A stretch of 64,000 nucleotides of DNA from Candidatus Pelagisphaera phototrophica (GTDB lineage: Bacteria > Verrucomicrobiota > Verrucomicrobiia > Opitutales > Opitutaceae): assembly GCF_014529625.1 (NCBI RefSeq), contig NZ_CP076039.1, forward strand, positions 2,790,001 to 2,854,000, written 5' to 3'. The position numbers and the translations under genes are program-made. This document shows positions 17,941 through 27,496 of this stretch, piece by piece. Below the pieces are notes generated by a model that was given only the letters and a program-made list of their open reading frames with translations, was not told the origin of the DNA and searched no databases. The first letter of the stretch is position 1; the number at the start of each line of letters is the position of its first letter.

Positions 17941-19443
17941 TTATTTCGTTAGCTCTTCTAAAGCGATTTCTAGGTCCTTCGCTGAAAATTCTTCGTCCGC
18001 TTGAGTTATTACCGAAGCTAGGTTGCTCCTAAATCGCATTTTCCTTCTATCAAAAGGCGGTGCCAGGAAGACCAGCTTGCTTGAAAAAGGCTTCTTCCTG
18101 CCATATCCGGGAGCTTTCATTACGCTCATGAGCTTCATATCGACCCATGTCTTTGCGCATTGGCCGTAATATATTAAGACGGAATCGCAAGATTTGAGCT
18201 TTTCGATATTTGATTCCTTTATCTCTGACTCATCACCATCGAAATTTGGCGTCAAAACTTCCAAGCCATTATCAAACAAGAAGTCCTCCAAGGGCACAAC
18301 GTTCTCTTCGTCTGGAAGGTCGTATATTAAGTATACGGATTTTGTCCCGTCACTATCCTGCATTAACGTTTCAGCCGGAGTACTAATGGGTATCGGAACA
18401 CGCAGTTTTTCTACAATGTAGTCTCTAAAATTATCCAAAGTATCCTCAAGCATCTCTGCGCCCTTTTGACGGTTTGGATCCTCCATTAAGCCATGAAGAA
18501 AGGTAACTTGCCTGGGATCGGTTGGATTCACCGATCTTGGCATCCAAACGAATCTCCTAAAGCTTGGATCGGCTGAGGCGCGCTCGGCGGATGCATTCAA
18601 CTGCATCTCAGGTATAGAGCATTGTGCATCTTCTGGGACTATGCCGTACTTCTCTCCTACCAGGTGTACTACGCAATTCGCCTCGCTTATTTTTGTTGTG
18701 GCTTCAGACAATGCATTTTCCGAGGCTGCGATCAAAGGATCTAAACCTATTACCTGATGACCACGGGCGACGAGTTCACGAGAAATTTTGCGACGAGATT
18801 CCTCCAGATCTGAGGTAACCGAGGACAAAAAAACAATTTGGCTATCCTTACCCGTATCAGGAATCACGGATTCCTGATCCCCATCTTTCTCGTTATCTAA
18901 CGCGACCAGCACATCGGCAACCTCCGTAGCTAAATCGTAAATACGAGAATAATAACTCTGTTTCGCCTTTTGTCCAAAGGCCTCATCAAACTCCACTACT
19001 CGCCCCGTTTCTTGATCATGTTCGAAAAACTCAAACCCCAAGATACTCCCTAAAATCACAGGTAGCTGGGTGTCACTCGAATGGGCAGCGATAGGGGTTT
19101 TTATAACCTTAATAAGTCTCGATTTACCTTCTACATTTATCCCTCCTTGATCCTCGGCATTACGACAGAAATTAGTTATTTCCTTCCGGCACCATTCAGA
19201 TTTCACATACCTCGGAGTGAGTATCGAAATCATCAGGCGTGAATTTTTGAATTCATTCACAATTGCCTGATCAAACACATCATTACCTCGTAATTTTGGA
19301 TCTCTCCAAATCTTGGGAGGTTCTCCTGTTAGCTGTGCGATCTTGACTGAAAGCGATCTATGAAATTTTGAGATCCAACCCTTTTGCTCCTCGTCTAGGG
19401 ACTCGTCGTCAATGTGAGCATAGCTTATAAAAATGTCGTTCAT
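17941..19443 (-). CDS. TIR - DUF4062-like - second TIR-like domain protein (copy B)
   Basis: A 500-residue soluble protein in three parts. Residues 1-170 form a TIR domain: MNDIFISYAHIDDE, KIWRDPKLRGNDVFD, and SEWCRKEI with Glu88 in the catalytic position. Residues about 205-345 resemble DUF4062: VFLSSVTSDLEESRRKISRE, then RGHQVIGLD, VHLVGEKYG and AQCSIPEMQLN. Residues about 370-495 form a second TIR-like flavodoxin fold (SVYLIYDLPDEENVVPLEDF, GYGRKKPFSSK) that lacks the SxxxCxxE motif. It sits 12 bases before nSTAND copy B and is clearly a duplicate of 24464-25975. The role as NADase or adaptor is inferred from the TIR family. Confidence 0.85.
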   Translation of the reverse strand: MNDIFISYAHIDDESLDEEQKGWISKFHRSLSVKIAQLTGEPPKIWRDPKLRGNDVFDQAIVNEFKNSRLMISILTPRYVKSEWCRKEITNFCRNAEDQGGINVEGKSRLIKVIKTPIAAHSSDTQLPVILGSILGFEFFEHDQETGRVVEFDEAFGQKAKQSYYSRIYDLATEVADVLVALDNEKDGDQESVIPDTGKDSQIVFLSSVTSDLEESRRKISRELVARGHQVIGLDPLIAASENALSEATTKISEANCVVHLVGEKYGIVPEDAQCSIPEMQLNASAERASADPSFRRFVWMPRSVNPTDPRQVTFLHGLMEDPNRQKGAEMLEDTLDNFRDYIVEKLRVPIPISTPAETLMQDSDGTKSVYLIYDLPDEENVVPLEDFLFDNGLEVLTPNFDGDESEIKESNIEKLKSCDSVLIYYGQCAKTWVDMKLMSVMKAPGYGRKKPFSSKLVFLAPPFDRRKMRFRSNLASVITQADEEFSAKDLEIALEELTK

Positions 19444-19527
19444 ATTATTTAACTATATCGAATGAAAAAACTCTCGATTTATGTGTGTAAGAAAACCCAA
19501 CTTTAAAAATCAACGGTATCGAATGCG

Positions 19528-22500
19528 CTAAAGCTGCATACGAGATCTCTCCCGAGCATACTCTTCCCGCAGTGCCCCAATAATGTGTAAATTAAGTGAC
19601 CTTCGAAGATCGCCATTGTTTCTTAGGTTTCGATTCTCCCAATCACCTTGGACCAGCATATCGTCAGATACGATTTCATCGGCTTCGTCCAAGCGATCAG
19701 CCTTGAGGTATGCTATGCCGAGTAAAAATCTATTGATATAACTCATTCGGTCTAGTAAATTTAGAGATGGTGAAATTCGGGAAGCTGAGCGATTCATTCC
19801 CGAATATTTAGCTCTTTCGAGCAAATCTATTGCCTCTTCGAAGTCCCCTTTCCGCAGTGCCAAACCTCCAATTGCAACAAGGGAGTATCTTAATTGCCTG
19901 TCCGTCACCTTCGAATTACCCAACGCAATATATTTAGTTGGTGAAAACGGCAAATTATTCGATGAAAGCCAATCGACATTTTCGTAGTAGTCTAATTTTT
20001 GTTTAGTTTCAGAATCGATGTTTTCTTGGGAAAAACTCCGCCTGAAAACTAAGCCGGATTGCTGTTCCTCAATTCTCCGTTTATAATTCTCTTTAATATC
20101 CTTCTCATTTCGACAAACTGACCATATACGAAGTTCGCTAAATGCTGAATTCAAAGACCTTATGTGCGGTCTAGTCGGTGCCCTCCCAAGCATTAGAGGT
20201 ATACCATTGTTTACGCCAATTGGGCCTTCAAACAACAACGTTTGGGAGCTTTTTTCACCATTTGAAAAGATCGCCATTTCCTTGGTTGAAGCATCCCATG
20301 TAAGGGCTATATGATTCCAATCTCTGCCATTCCCCGACGGCATATCTAAAAGCGCTTTTTCTTTGGTCTCGGTATTTTGGAGTTCGAAGCGATAATTGCC
20401 ATTAATCAACGTTAAGCAAAAGCCGTCATTTTCAAAGCTTCCGCCCTTATTAATTAAAGGCCCTTTGTTACCATGCCTTATCCAGCATTCTAAAGTAAAT
20501 CCATCGGAGAAAGATATATCCTCGGGGAAGTTAAGACTAGCGTATTTAGATTTCGGAGAGTTTACATTTAAAAGTACATCTACGAATCCATCTCCAAAAA
20601 AATCGGGAACACAAGCATACCGGTAGAGTAGATCTAAAGCACCCCCCGATTCTGTGACTTGATTTGCTAATTTGGCTAACAGCTCCTGGGAGATGGCAGG
20701 ATTGTCCTCGTTTTCTAGGTATTCGAGAAGCTTTAAGTCTATTTTTTCTGTCAGAGGAATTTGGTTACCCTTTGATAAACTAGCAACCTTCAACATCTGA
20801 TTTATCTCAGCGTCAGTGTTATCTTGTTGTAAGTGCTTAATAGATGCCAAGAAAGCGGTTAGATCTTGCTGGTAAAAGGCAGCCTTAGCCGAGTTGGAAA
20901 TAGTATTTTTATCATCACGGTAAATATCATTAACGCTTTCGAAATCCGCTTCCTTCCACAAATGGATAGCCTCTGAATCTCCTACAACAGCGAGTCGACC
21001 TTCGGCATTTACCTCGTAACCTGAATTTACCTTGAGAAAGCTCGCTATACCTTCCTCAGGGCTCTTGTACTCGTTGAGTCTATCCTCTTTGAAGAAAGCG
21101 ACTTCAGAGAAGCCTAAGCGGGCGAAGTTTTCAGTTAGATTTGAAATTCTTATCCGTGATACTTCCTCTGGATTGCACCCCATGTGAGAAAGTTCCGAGT
21201 CCTCAAAATTGATCTCGGTAGAGTGAACCAACTCCTCCTCTTCGTTAAAGACTTCAAACAATGCCTTTTCAGAAAAAGTGTCAAGGGAGGGTGAAGACGA
21301 CATATCGCTTGACCATCGCCATATTCGAAAATGGCTTGGCACGTTATCATTTTCAAAAGAAAATTCAACGAATTCATTCTCAGCCTCAGTTTGGTAGTCA
21401 ATCGCCAAACCGTCGACAGGGTAATCAATGGCTGTGTCTTCTGCTAAAACGTAGTTTCCTAACGAATCTGCATCGGTACCAAAGGCCGTAGTAGAGCACG
21501 AAATATTATCCGGGTAAATCCGGTTTAGCACTGTTTCCCGGATTCCGAAAAGCTTTGTTAAGCCACCGGCACCTATGCCTATGAATGACCGGCTGTTTTT
21601 TTCAAAATCAGCGAAAGAAACTTTGTTTGGGAGAATTGCCGAAAATTGTTCTAAACCTTCGAGGATGCTTTTTCCTAAAATTTGTCCTGAATCCGTTGCA
21701 AATAAAGCTATACCTTCATCTGGGGAAATTTTCATCGAATTGATTGTACTTTGTAACTTATCTTTCCACATCAGTGAACTAGTCGGTATATCCCAAAGAT
21801 TAACGCTATTATCCTTAGAACGGCTCAAAAGGCGATTACCATCTTGTATCAGCTCGATTTGCAATGGTGCACTTTCCAGATCAAAACTTCGGTGTATTGA
21901 ACCATCGAGCGAAGCTACAATTATCGATGCTGGATTGTCTTCGGTATTAAACCCTGAAAATATTGCGTCAGTCCCATCAGTGAGTACGAGGAGTTTATCT
22001 TCCGGTTCGTATTGCAAGTGATTTACTAGGTGTTGAGTTTTTATATGAACTATTTTTTTGATAGCTCTTTTATCATGATCGTATTCGTAAACATTACCTT
22101 TGCGATACTGTGATCCCGCTTTCCCCTGAGGGTGAGACGTTCCAATATATATTATTTCTTTTTCTTGATCCACTGCGATCGATCCGATAAACTCATCAGA
22201 AGGGGCGAAGGTCTCATTGAAAGTATCCGAATAGCTTACTGTTTCAGCAGAGTTTATATCTACGAAAGCAATTTGCCCGTGCAGCCTAGGGCGCGCCTGT
22301 ATATTGATAAATGGCAAAACTAAAAGGTTAGAATTTTCTAATAACCTAGCTTGGTTAGTCAAAATCCAACCCCCCAGTACAACCCTGTTTTGTATGAGTT
22401 CGTTTTTGGCCAGGCTATAAAGGTTTAGAGTTCTTTCTCCAATTCGGAAGAGTAAAAGATTGTCTACTTGGACAATCCCCCTTACGGATTCAATCGGGAA

Positions 22501-24456
22501 TGGTAATTCAAATGTATTGAGAAGTAGTCGATTTGAACTATTATAATTATTTATGTGTAGTGAATTATTCTCACGATGAATGGTAAAAAACTCACTCCGA
22601 TCTTTATCGAAACCAGCCTTTATAATACGTTTGTTTAAGATTGAAACGTCAGCTACCATCGGTATCTCTTGAAGGAGTTCGGACATTGAGCTTTTGTAAT
22701 GATCCTGCTTTTCTTCACTCTTTTCCGCCAAGTTCCAAGCGTCATTCAGCCACGCTAGTGCTTCGAGGTTTTTTCCTTGAAGCGAAAGATCATGAGCGGT
22801 TGCTGCACTCCTATCTGCGAGCTCCAAAACCTTCGTTTCTACCTCATCTTTAGCGATTAAAGCAAAAACTAGAAAGCAGATTGCGAGCACGCCAGCGAAA
22901 GCGAGACCAACGGAAAGCAGTTTCATGCGATTAGCAGATTTCTCTTTTTCCTCTGCTCGTTTTCTTTCAGCCTCCGCCTTTTCTTGTTCAGCAAGAGCGA
23001 GAGCTTGTGCCTGTTCCAACTCTCTTTTTCTAGAAGCTTCTTTTTCTTTTGCTTCCTTCTCGGCCTCTGAATGCGATTCATCTAGGAAACCCATAGCTTC
23101 TTCGAAACCAGGGAAATAATGATCAGCCCACGCTTTGTTTGGTTTGCTTTCTGACCTCCAAGAGAGAGCAATCTGGAGGTCAGGGTCTCTGTATAGACCG
23201 GCTCTACCATCTTTTCGCAAACTAGCAGTATCGGCTAAGCGACGATAAATTTTCGCAGATTGTGCTTCATCGTCTACCCATGACTTGAGTCGCGTCCATA
23301 CTCTCATCAAGCTTTCGTGCGAGATATCGACAATCGTGTCTGCCTTGAGATCAGTTTCTGAACCGGGCATTAGAAATGTTCGACCGGCAATACGAAACGG
23401 ATCAATGGCGGCGGTAACCTCCGCCGGTTTTTTTTCCGTTATTTCGCACAGCTCTCCAAAACGCATCGGACGCCTTATGCCTCTATCTTGATCAGCTCTT
23501 TCTGTCAGAGCTTTGAAAATTTTGCTAGCTGTCCATTTTGCTGAATCTGTCTGCAGCTCCGCGTAGACTTCGTCCGCATGTCGACTCAATGCTTCTGACA
23601 TACCTCCGGTAGCTCTATAGTGCTCTAGGTCTAAAGGCCCCTCAGCTCCAAAGGCCTCCCACTGTTCCCAAGTCCGCATGAGAGCGTGCTGCAGAATCGG
23701 CAGCTGATCTGGGTCATCGCCAATGTCATTCAACAATCGCTGCAACAGTCTGTTTGATATATCCGACCCCCCAACTTTGACAGGGCCAACGATGGCCTCT
23801 TTGCGTTGGGTTCTATTTAAACGAGGAATAAGATATTCGCCCTCGTTAACTGCCTCTGCCAAGTCCCTAAATTGAGCACAGTCACCTAAAAAATCTGAGC
23901 GCATTGTAAGGACGACATAAATCCTGCGCCGCATCTGCTGCGAGGCCTCCAGCAAAAGGGTTATAAAATGACCTGCCTCTTCATTGGAAACCCTGCTCTG
24001 CTGCCTAAAACGAAAAATTTCCTCAAATTGGTCAACGACAAGGAGCAAGTTCGAATCTTCTTCCAGATCACTCTGCTCAATAGTGTCCAGCAAACCCATG
24101 CCGCTCCTTGAGAGAGTGGCTCGAACATGGGAATGTATATCTTCTTCCTCTGGATCATGGAGATCAGCATTTATTAAGCAGCTGGCTAAATTCCCTAAAG
24201 GATCGCCTCCAGGCCGCATCACTGCCACTTCCCATGATGAGCCCGCCGCGGCCATAGTCCCACCATGCAGTTCTGGAAGCACACCTGCTTTAACAAGTGA
24301 CGACTTACCACTTCCTGACACACCAACGACGGCCATAAACCGCGTCTTCCGCAAGCGTGTTATCAATTCAACTACTTGTTTTTCTCGCCCGAAAAATAAA
24401 TATTTTTCAGATTGTTGGAAGGGACGAAGTCCTGGGAAGGGATTAAAAGTACTCAC
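19528..24456 (-). CDS. nSTAND-type NTPase with transmembrane segment and LamG-containing sensor region (copy A)
   Basis: A 1642-residue paralogue of copy B. It has P-loop GVSGSGKS (residues 45-52), Walker B LLLVVDQFEE (137-146), sensor TMRSDFLGDC (184-193) and LPILQHAL (252-259). A winged-helix-like part contains DISHESLMRVWTRLKSWVDD (about 377-396). A coiled coil spans about 460-510 and one membrane segment about 512-534. The sensor region has a degenerate propeller (SVNLWDIPTSSLMW), a discoidin-like domain (about 1030-1124), a helical linker, a LamG domain (about 1315-1458) and a C-terminal TPR-like pair. The NTPase half is much closer to copy B than the sensor half. Seven bases separate it from the preceding TIR gene. 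Confidence 0.86.
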   Translation of the reverse strand: MSTFNPFPGLRPFQQSEKYLFFGREKQVVELITRLRKTRFMAVVGVSGSGKSSLVKAGVLPELHGGTMAAAGSSWEVAVMRPGGDPLGNLASCLINADLHDPEEEDIHSHVRATLSRSGMGLLDTIEQSDLEEDSNLLLVVDQFEEIFRFRQQSRVSNEEAGHFITLLLEASQQMRRRIYVVLTMRSDFLGDCAQFRDLAEAVNEGEYLIPRLNRTQRKEAIVGPVKVGGSDISNRLLQRLLNDIGDDPDQLPILQHALMRTWEQWEAFGAEGPLDLEHYRATGGMSEALSRHADEVYAELQTDSAKWTASKIFKALTERADQDRGIRRPMRFGELCEITEKKPAEVTAAIDPFRIAGRTFLMPGSETDLKADTIVDISHESLMRVWTRLKSWVDDEAQSAKIYRRLADTASLRKDGRAGLYRDPDLQIALSWRSESKPNKAWADHYFPGFEEAMGFLDESHSEAEKEAKEKEASRKRELEQAQALALAEQEKAEAERKRAEEKEKSANRMKLLSVGLAFAGVLAICFLVFALIAKDEVETKVLELADRSAATAHDLSLQGKNLEALAWLNDAWNLAEKSEEKQDHYKSSMSELLQEIPMVADVSILNKRIIKAGFDKDRSEFFTIHRENNSLHINNYNSSNRLLLNTFELPFPIESVRGIVQVDNLLLFRIGERTLNLYSLAKNELIQNRVVLGGWILTNQARLLENSNLLVLPFINIQARPRLHGQIAFVDINSAETVSYSDTFNETFAPSDEFIGSIAVDQEKEIIYIGTSHPQGKAGSQYRKGNVYEYDHDKRAIKKIVHIKTQHLVNHLQYEPEDKLLVLTDGTDAIFSGFNTEDNPASIIVASLDGSIHRSFDLESAPLQIELIQDGNRLLSRSKDNSVNLWDIPTSSLMWKDKLQSTINSMKISPDEGIALFATDSGQILGKSILEGLEQFSAILPNKVSFADFEKNSRSFIGIGAGGLTKLFGIRETVLNRIYPDNISCSTTAFGTDADSLGNYVLAEDTAIDYPVDGLAIDYQTEAENEFVEFSFENDNVPSHFRIWRWSSDMSSSPSLDTFSEKALFEVFNEEEELVHSTEINFEDSELSHMGCNPEEVSRIRISNLTENFARLGFSEVAFFKEDRLNEYKSPEEGIASFLKVNSGYEVNAEGRLAVVGDSEAIHLWKEADFESVNDIYRDDKNTISNSAKAAFYQQDLTAFLASIKHLQQDNTDAEINQMLKVASLSKGNQIPLTEKIDLKLLEYLENEDNPAISQELLAKLANQVTESGGALDLLYRYACVPDFFGDGFVDVLLNVNSPKSKYASLNFPEDISFSDGFTLECWIRHGNKGPLINKGGSFENDGFCLTLINGNYRFELQNTETKEKALLDMPSGNGRDWNHIALTWDASTKEMAIFSNGEKSSQTLLFEGPIGVNNGIPLMLGRAPTRPHIRSLNSAFSELRIWSVCRNEKDIKENYKRRIEEQQSGLVFRRSFSQENIDSETKQKLDYYENVDWLSSNNLPFSPTKYIALGNSKVTDRQLRYSLVAIGGLALRKGDFEEAIDLLERAKYSGMNRSASRISPSLNLLDRMSYINRFLLGIAYLKADRLDEADEIVSDDMLVQGDWENRNLRNNGDLRRSLNLHIIGALREEYARERSRMQL

Positions 24457-24463
24457 TTTAAAT

Positions 24464-25975
24464 TTATTGATTAGGGTCTTTACTTTTCAGAACGAATTCT
24501 GCCAACGAGGTTTCTAAATTGGATTCCGTTAAGTTGAGGACTTCCGCAACATGGCTTCTAAAACGCAGCTTTCGACGATCAACCGGCTCATCTATTAAAA
24601 CGCATTTGGCAGCGAAGGGATTAGTCCTCCCATAGCCCGGTGCTTGAATGAGATCCATAAGCTTTGTTTCAACCCATGAGCGACTGCCAGCACCGTAATA
24701 AACTATCGCCGAGGTGCAAAAAATAAGCTTATTGCGATGGGCTTCTGCAACATCAGCCTCGTTACCTTCGAATAGAGGCAACGATACATCAAAGCCTTGG
24801 TCGAAAAGAAAGTCTTCTACGGGCTCAACAGCGTCTTCATCCTTCGCGTCACATATAAGATAAATTGATTTACTATCAACTACTCCCGAGGGTTCCTGCG
24901 TCTGTACTTCGCTGGATTCGGCATCTTTCTTGGAATTTATTCTCTCTAAAAGATAGCCCTTAAAATTATCGATGGGCTCGCCGATTACCTCTGCACCCAG
25001 TTGTGCATCGAGGTCTTCCTCGAGTTTCGCTAGGAAGGCTGTTTGTCTAGTGTCTTCGCTTAGGTTGTTTGCAATCCAAATTAAGCGCTCGAGCTCGTGC
25101 TTTTTACACACTTCTGCAGCGATTTCGTTTTGCAATTCTACTGTCGACTTATCGGCATCTTCTGGAACTGCGCCATACCGATCACCAACCAAATGGACCG
25201 AAAAGTCGCAGGTTTCCAGCAAAGAAGACAGCTCAGATCGAATATCCGACGCCGAATCGGGCATTTGCTTATCTGGCAAAACTCGATGGCCACGCTCTTT
25301 GAGTTCTCTTGCGATCCGGTTTCGCTCTCCCAAGATGTCTGATGTCACCTCAGCCAAATAAACCGTTAATCCATCATGCTTGAAGTTTTCAGCGTCGTCT
25401 GAGGAATCTTCAGATCCACTGTGACCCTCGATGTCTTTAATCAGATCACAAATTTCGTAGGCCAAATCATAAATTCTTGAAAAATAATTTTGTCTCGCAC
25501 GCTCTCCAAATCTCTCGTCGTATTCTACGAGCCTTCCCGTCTCCGATTCATGCTCGAAAAACTGAAATCCCATCACACTTTTTAAAATCGGTGGAATCCT
25601 ATCTGGAATCTCGCTTAAATCAAACGGAGTCTTAATTACCTTTATGATTCGAGACTTTTCGCCAACAACAACACCGCCTGCTTCACTGGCTGCATCGTGA
25701 AACTCGTTGAGTTCCCTCATGCACCACTCGGAGCGAAGGTAGCGAGGACTCATGATCGAAACCATGACTTTAGCATCTTTGAATGAAGAGACTATTTTAT
25801 CATCAAAGACATCGTTACCCTGTATTTTTGGATCCCTCCAGATCTTGGGCTTCTCTCCCAGTAGCTGAGATAAACGGACATCCAAAACCCTATGGAACTG
25901 AGTGATCCAGCCTTTTTGCCCTTCGGTAAGAACCTGATCGTCAATGTGTGCGTAACTAATAAAAATGTCATTCAT
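24464..25975 (-). CDS. TIR - DUF4062-like - second TIR-like domain protein (copy A)
   Basis: A 503-residue protein with the same three-part layout as copy B. The TIR is at 1-170 (MNDIFISYAHIDDQ, KIWRDPKIQGNDVFD, SEWCMREL with Glu88). The DUF4062-like part is at about 210-350 (VYLAEVTSDILGERNRIARE, RGHRVLPD, VHLVGDRYGAVPED). The C-terminal TIR-like fold is at about 370-495 (SIYLICDAKDEDAVEPVEDF, YGAGSRSWVETKLMDLI, GYGRTNPFAAK). It has no membrane segment. It is 40 bases downstream of the SDR gene and seven bases upstream of nSTAND copy A, so it opens the paired module. Family knowledge supports NAD cleavage or scaffold assembly by TIR; neither is shown here. Confidence 0.86.
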   Translation of the reverse strand: MNDIFISYAHIDDQVLTEGQKGWITQFHRVLDVRLSQLLGEKPKIWRDPKIQGNDVFDDKIVSSFKDAKVMVSIMSPRYLRSEWCMRELNEFHDAASEAGGVVVGEKSRIIKVIKTPFDLSEIPDRIPPILKSVMGFQFFEHESETGRLVEYDERFGERARQNYFSRIYDLAYEICDLIKDIEGHSGSEDSSDDAENFKHDGLTVYLAEVTSDILGERNRIARELKERGHRVLPDKQMPDSASDIRSELSSLLETCDFSVHLVGDRYGAVPEDADKSTVELQNEIAAEVCKKHELERLIWIANNLSEDTRQTAFLAKLEEDLDAQLGAEVIGEPIDNFKGYLLERINSKKDAESSEVQTQEPSGVVDSKSIYLICDAKDEDAVEPVEDFLFDQGFDVSLPLFEGNEADVAEAHRNKLIFCTSAIVYYGAGSRSWVETKLMDLIQAPGYGRTNPFAAKCVLIDEPVDRRKLRFRSHVAEVLNLTESNLETSLAEFVLKSKDPNQ

Positions 25976-26015
25976 GATGATCTAAAGTTTCGTTTTGGGA
26001 TTCATATAAAGAATT

Positions 26016-26888
26016 CTAACCACTCAGTTTGACGCTCATTCCAAAGTCTTTTGCCAGCGACTCGCACCACTCTTCGTCTGTAACATTGTGCCAATTCACC
26101 CACTCGGTGTCTGACTTGCTTTCTCTCCATTCAAGAAACGGGATAGCGTCTGGACCAACTGGATGCCGTAGACCTTCCCTTTTACCAGCCACGATCTCCA
26201 CTATAGCGTCAGCCACAATTTGAGTCGATGCTGGGCTCTTAAGAGATTCTACGAACATGGCCGCCATCCTATTTTGCTGTGGGTAGTCAGGATCGTAATT
26301 CGCCTTGGTTATGTCAGCAGCCATGTCTGTCGCGATTATCCCGGGCTCGATTATCGCCACTTTGACACCATGCGGCAATACCTCATGAGCGAGGCATTCT
26401 GAGAGTGCCTCCAACGCAAATTTAGATGCTGTGTAAGGTGCAAGCGGCGAAGCGGCCACCTTGCCAGCTACAGAAGTGATGTTTACTATCAATCCTGTAC
26501 CCTTCTCTTTCATATTCGGTAAAGCTGCCTGGATGCAACGAATGGGTCCCAGATAATTGGTATTCATTACTTCCTCGAAAGTTGAGATAGGACATTTTTC
26601 AACCGATCCTCGTCTCTCGATTCCAGCATTGTTAATCAAGATGTCTACTTTTTCCCCTGACGACTCAATTGAAGCAAAACAGCGTTTGACGGATGCTTCA
26701 TTGTTAACATCGAGTTCTAAAATATCCACATCTAAGTCATCGCCTGAGATAGAACCGAGAAGGTTTTTTGATTTGGTCTCCGGATCGCGCATTCCTGCAA
26801 ATACCTTAAGCCCGTGGCGAGCGAGCTTTATGACAGTAGCTAGGCCGATTCCTCGATTGGATCCTGTGACGAGTGCTGTTCTTTTCAT
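26016..26888 (-). CDS. Short-chain dehydrogenase/reductase
   Basis: A 290-residue SDR beginning MKRTALVTGSNRGIGLA, with the cofactor motif TGSNRGIG, the NNAG motif in INNAGIERRG, catalytic Ser in NITSVAG and catalytic Tyr/Lys in YTASKFALE. The start at 26888 is preferred over the longer frame to 26963, because the cofactor motif then falls where SDRs expect it. The substrate is unknown. It lies 40 bases upstream of the TIR copy A gene on the same strand and could lead the whole operon, or be an unrelated island passenger. Confidence 0.88.
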   Translation of the reverse strand: MKRTALVTGSNRGIGLATVIKLARHGLKVFAGMRDPETKSKNLLGSISGDDLDVDILELDVNNEASVKRCFASIESSGEKVDILINNAGIERRGSVEKCPISTFEEVMNTNYLGPIRCIQAALPNMKEKGTGLIVNITSVAGKVAASPLAPYTASKFALEALSECLAHEVLPHGVKVAIIEPGIIATDMAADITKANYDPDYPQQNRMAAMFVESLKSPASTQIVADAIVEIVAGKREGLRHPVGPDAIPFLEWRESKSDTEWVNWHNVTDEEWCESLAKDFGMSVKLSG

Positions 26889-27496
26889 TAAATTAAAATT
26901 TAAGTTGGTGGGTTTGAGTAGGGAGAGGATGTGGGGCACCGTAACGAGCTTCATTTTCACCACTTTTCACGCCACAACCCTATCTACGGTTTAGATAGTT
27001 TATTTATTACAAATTATTTACTTGAAAATGTACTCAAGCAAGGTCTACCAGGAAATTTTTCAGATGATTGGTTACCTATCGAAACTAGGCATGAAGACTT
27101 CTTAAGAACGATAAAAGAGGTTACCTGTCGTTGGAAGTTTGGGCCCGCTAAAGTTGTTGCCCAGTCAAAAACCGAACTGGCACGAAAACGTAACTTTTCG
27201 AAAATGGCCATCACCCGTCTAGTCAGGGCCGTTAAAAAGTAAACGCCCGTGGAAACGGTGGCGGAGAGAGCGGGATTTGAAATCGGTTACTGCCTAGGGG
27301 ACAGCACCTTACCTGAGTTAATAGGTACATAAATTACCATTTAGCTGCATTAAGCTGTACTGATTATGACAGGATAATGACAGGAAATCAGATAGGGGGC
27401 GGGAGTTATTCGAAAGGCAGCTCTCTCATCGTTACTCATTAACTGCCCCAGAAAAAATTGCTCCCCTAATGGCCCTTCTCCAAGTTTGATTTCATT
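26889..27496. other. Gene-poor boundary between segments A and B
   Basis: No supported gene. The plus strand is open from about 27030 to 27242 and reads DDWLPIETRHEDFLRTIKEV and later ARKRNFSKMAITRLVRAVKK, which looks protein-like but is not recognised and has no clear start; it may be a remnant. The second tRNA-fragment repeat begins 17 bases after that frame ends. The promoter for the leftward operon should lie near 26890-26990, but no clean -35/-10 pair was seen. Confidence 0.4.
27259..27387. repeat. Degenerate tRNA-Ser 3'-end copy at the segment A/B junction
   Basis: The copy starts TGGCGGAGAGAGCGGGATTT, matching the 3' end of the tRNA-Ser gene at 44896, and continues GAAATCGGTTACTGCCTA in common with 8611. 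About 110 bases further on are two tandem motifs, TGACAGGAT (27367) and TGACAGGAAA (27378). The same motif recurs beside the copy at 34887. It is probably an attachment-site remnant with flanking recombinase sites. Confidence 0.65.

Noticed and set aside
27014..27242. Open frames on both strands next to the 27259 repeat, considered as an integrase fragment.
   Set aside because: No tyrosine- or serine-recombinase motif is visible on either strand, and neither has a convincing start.
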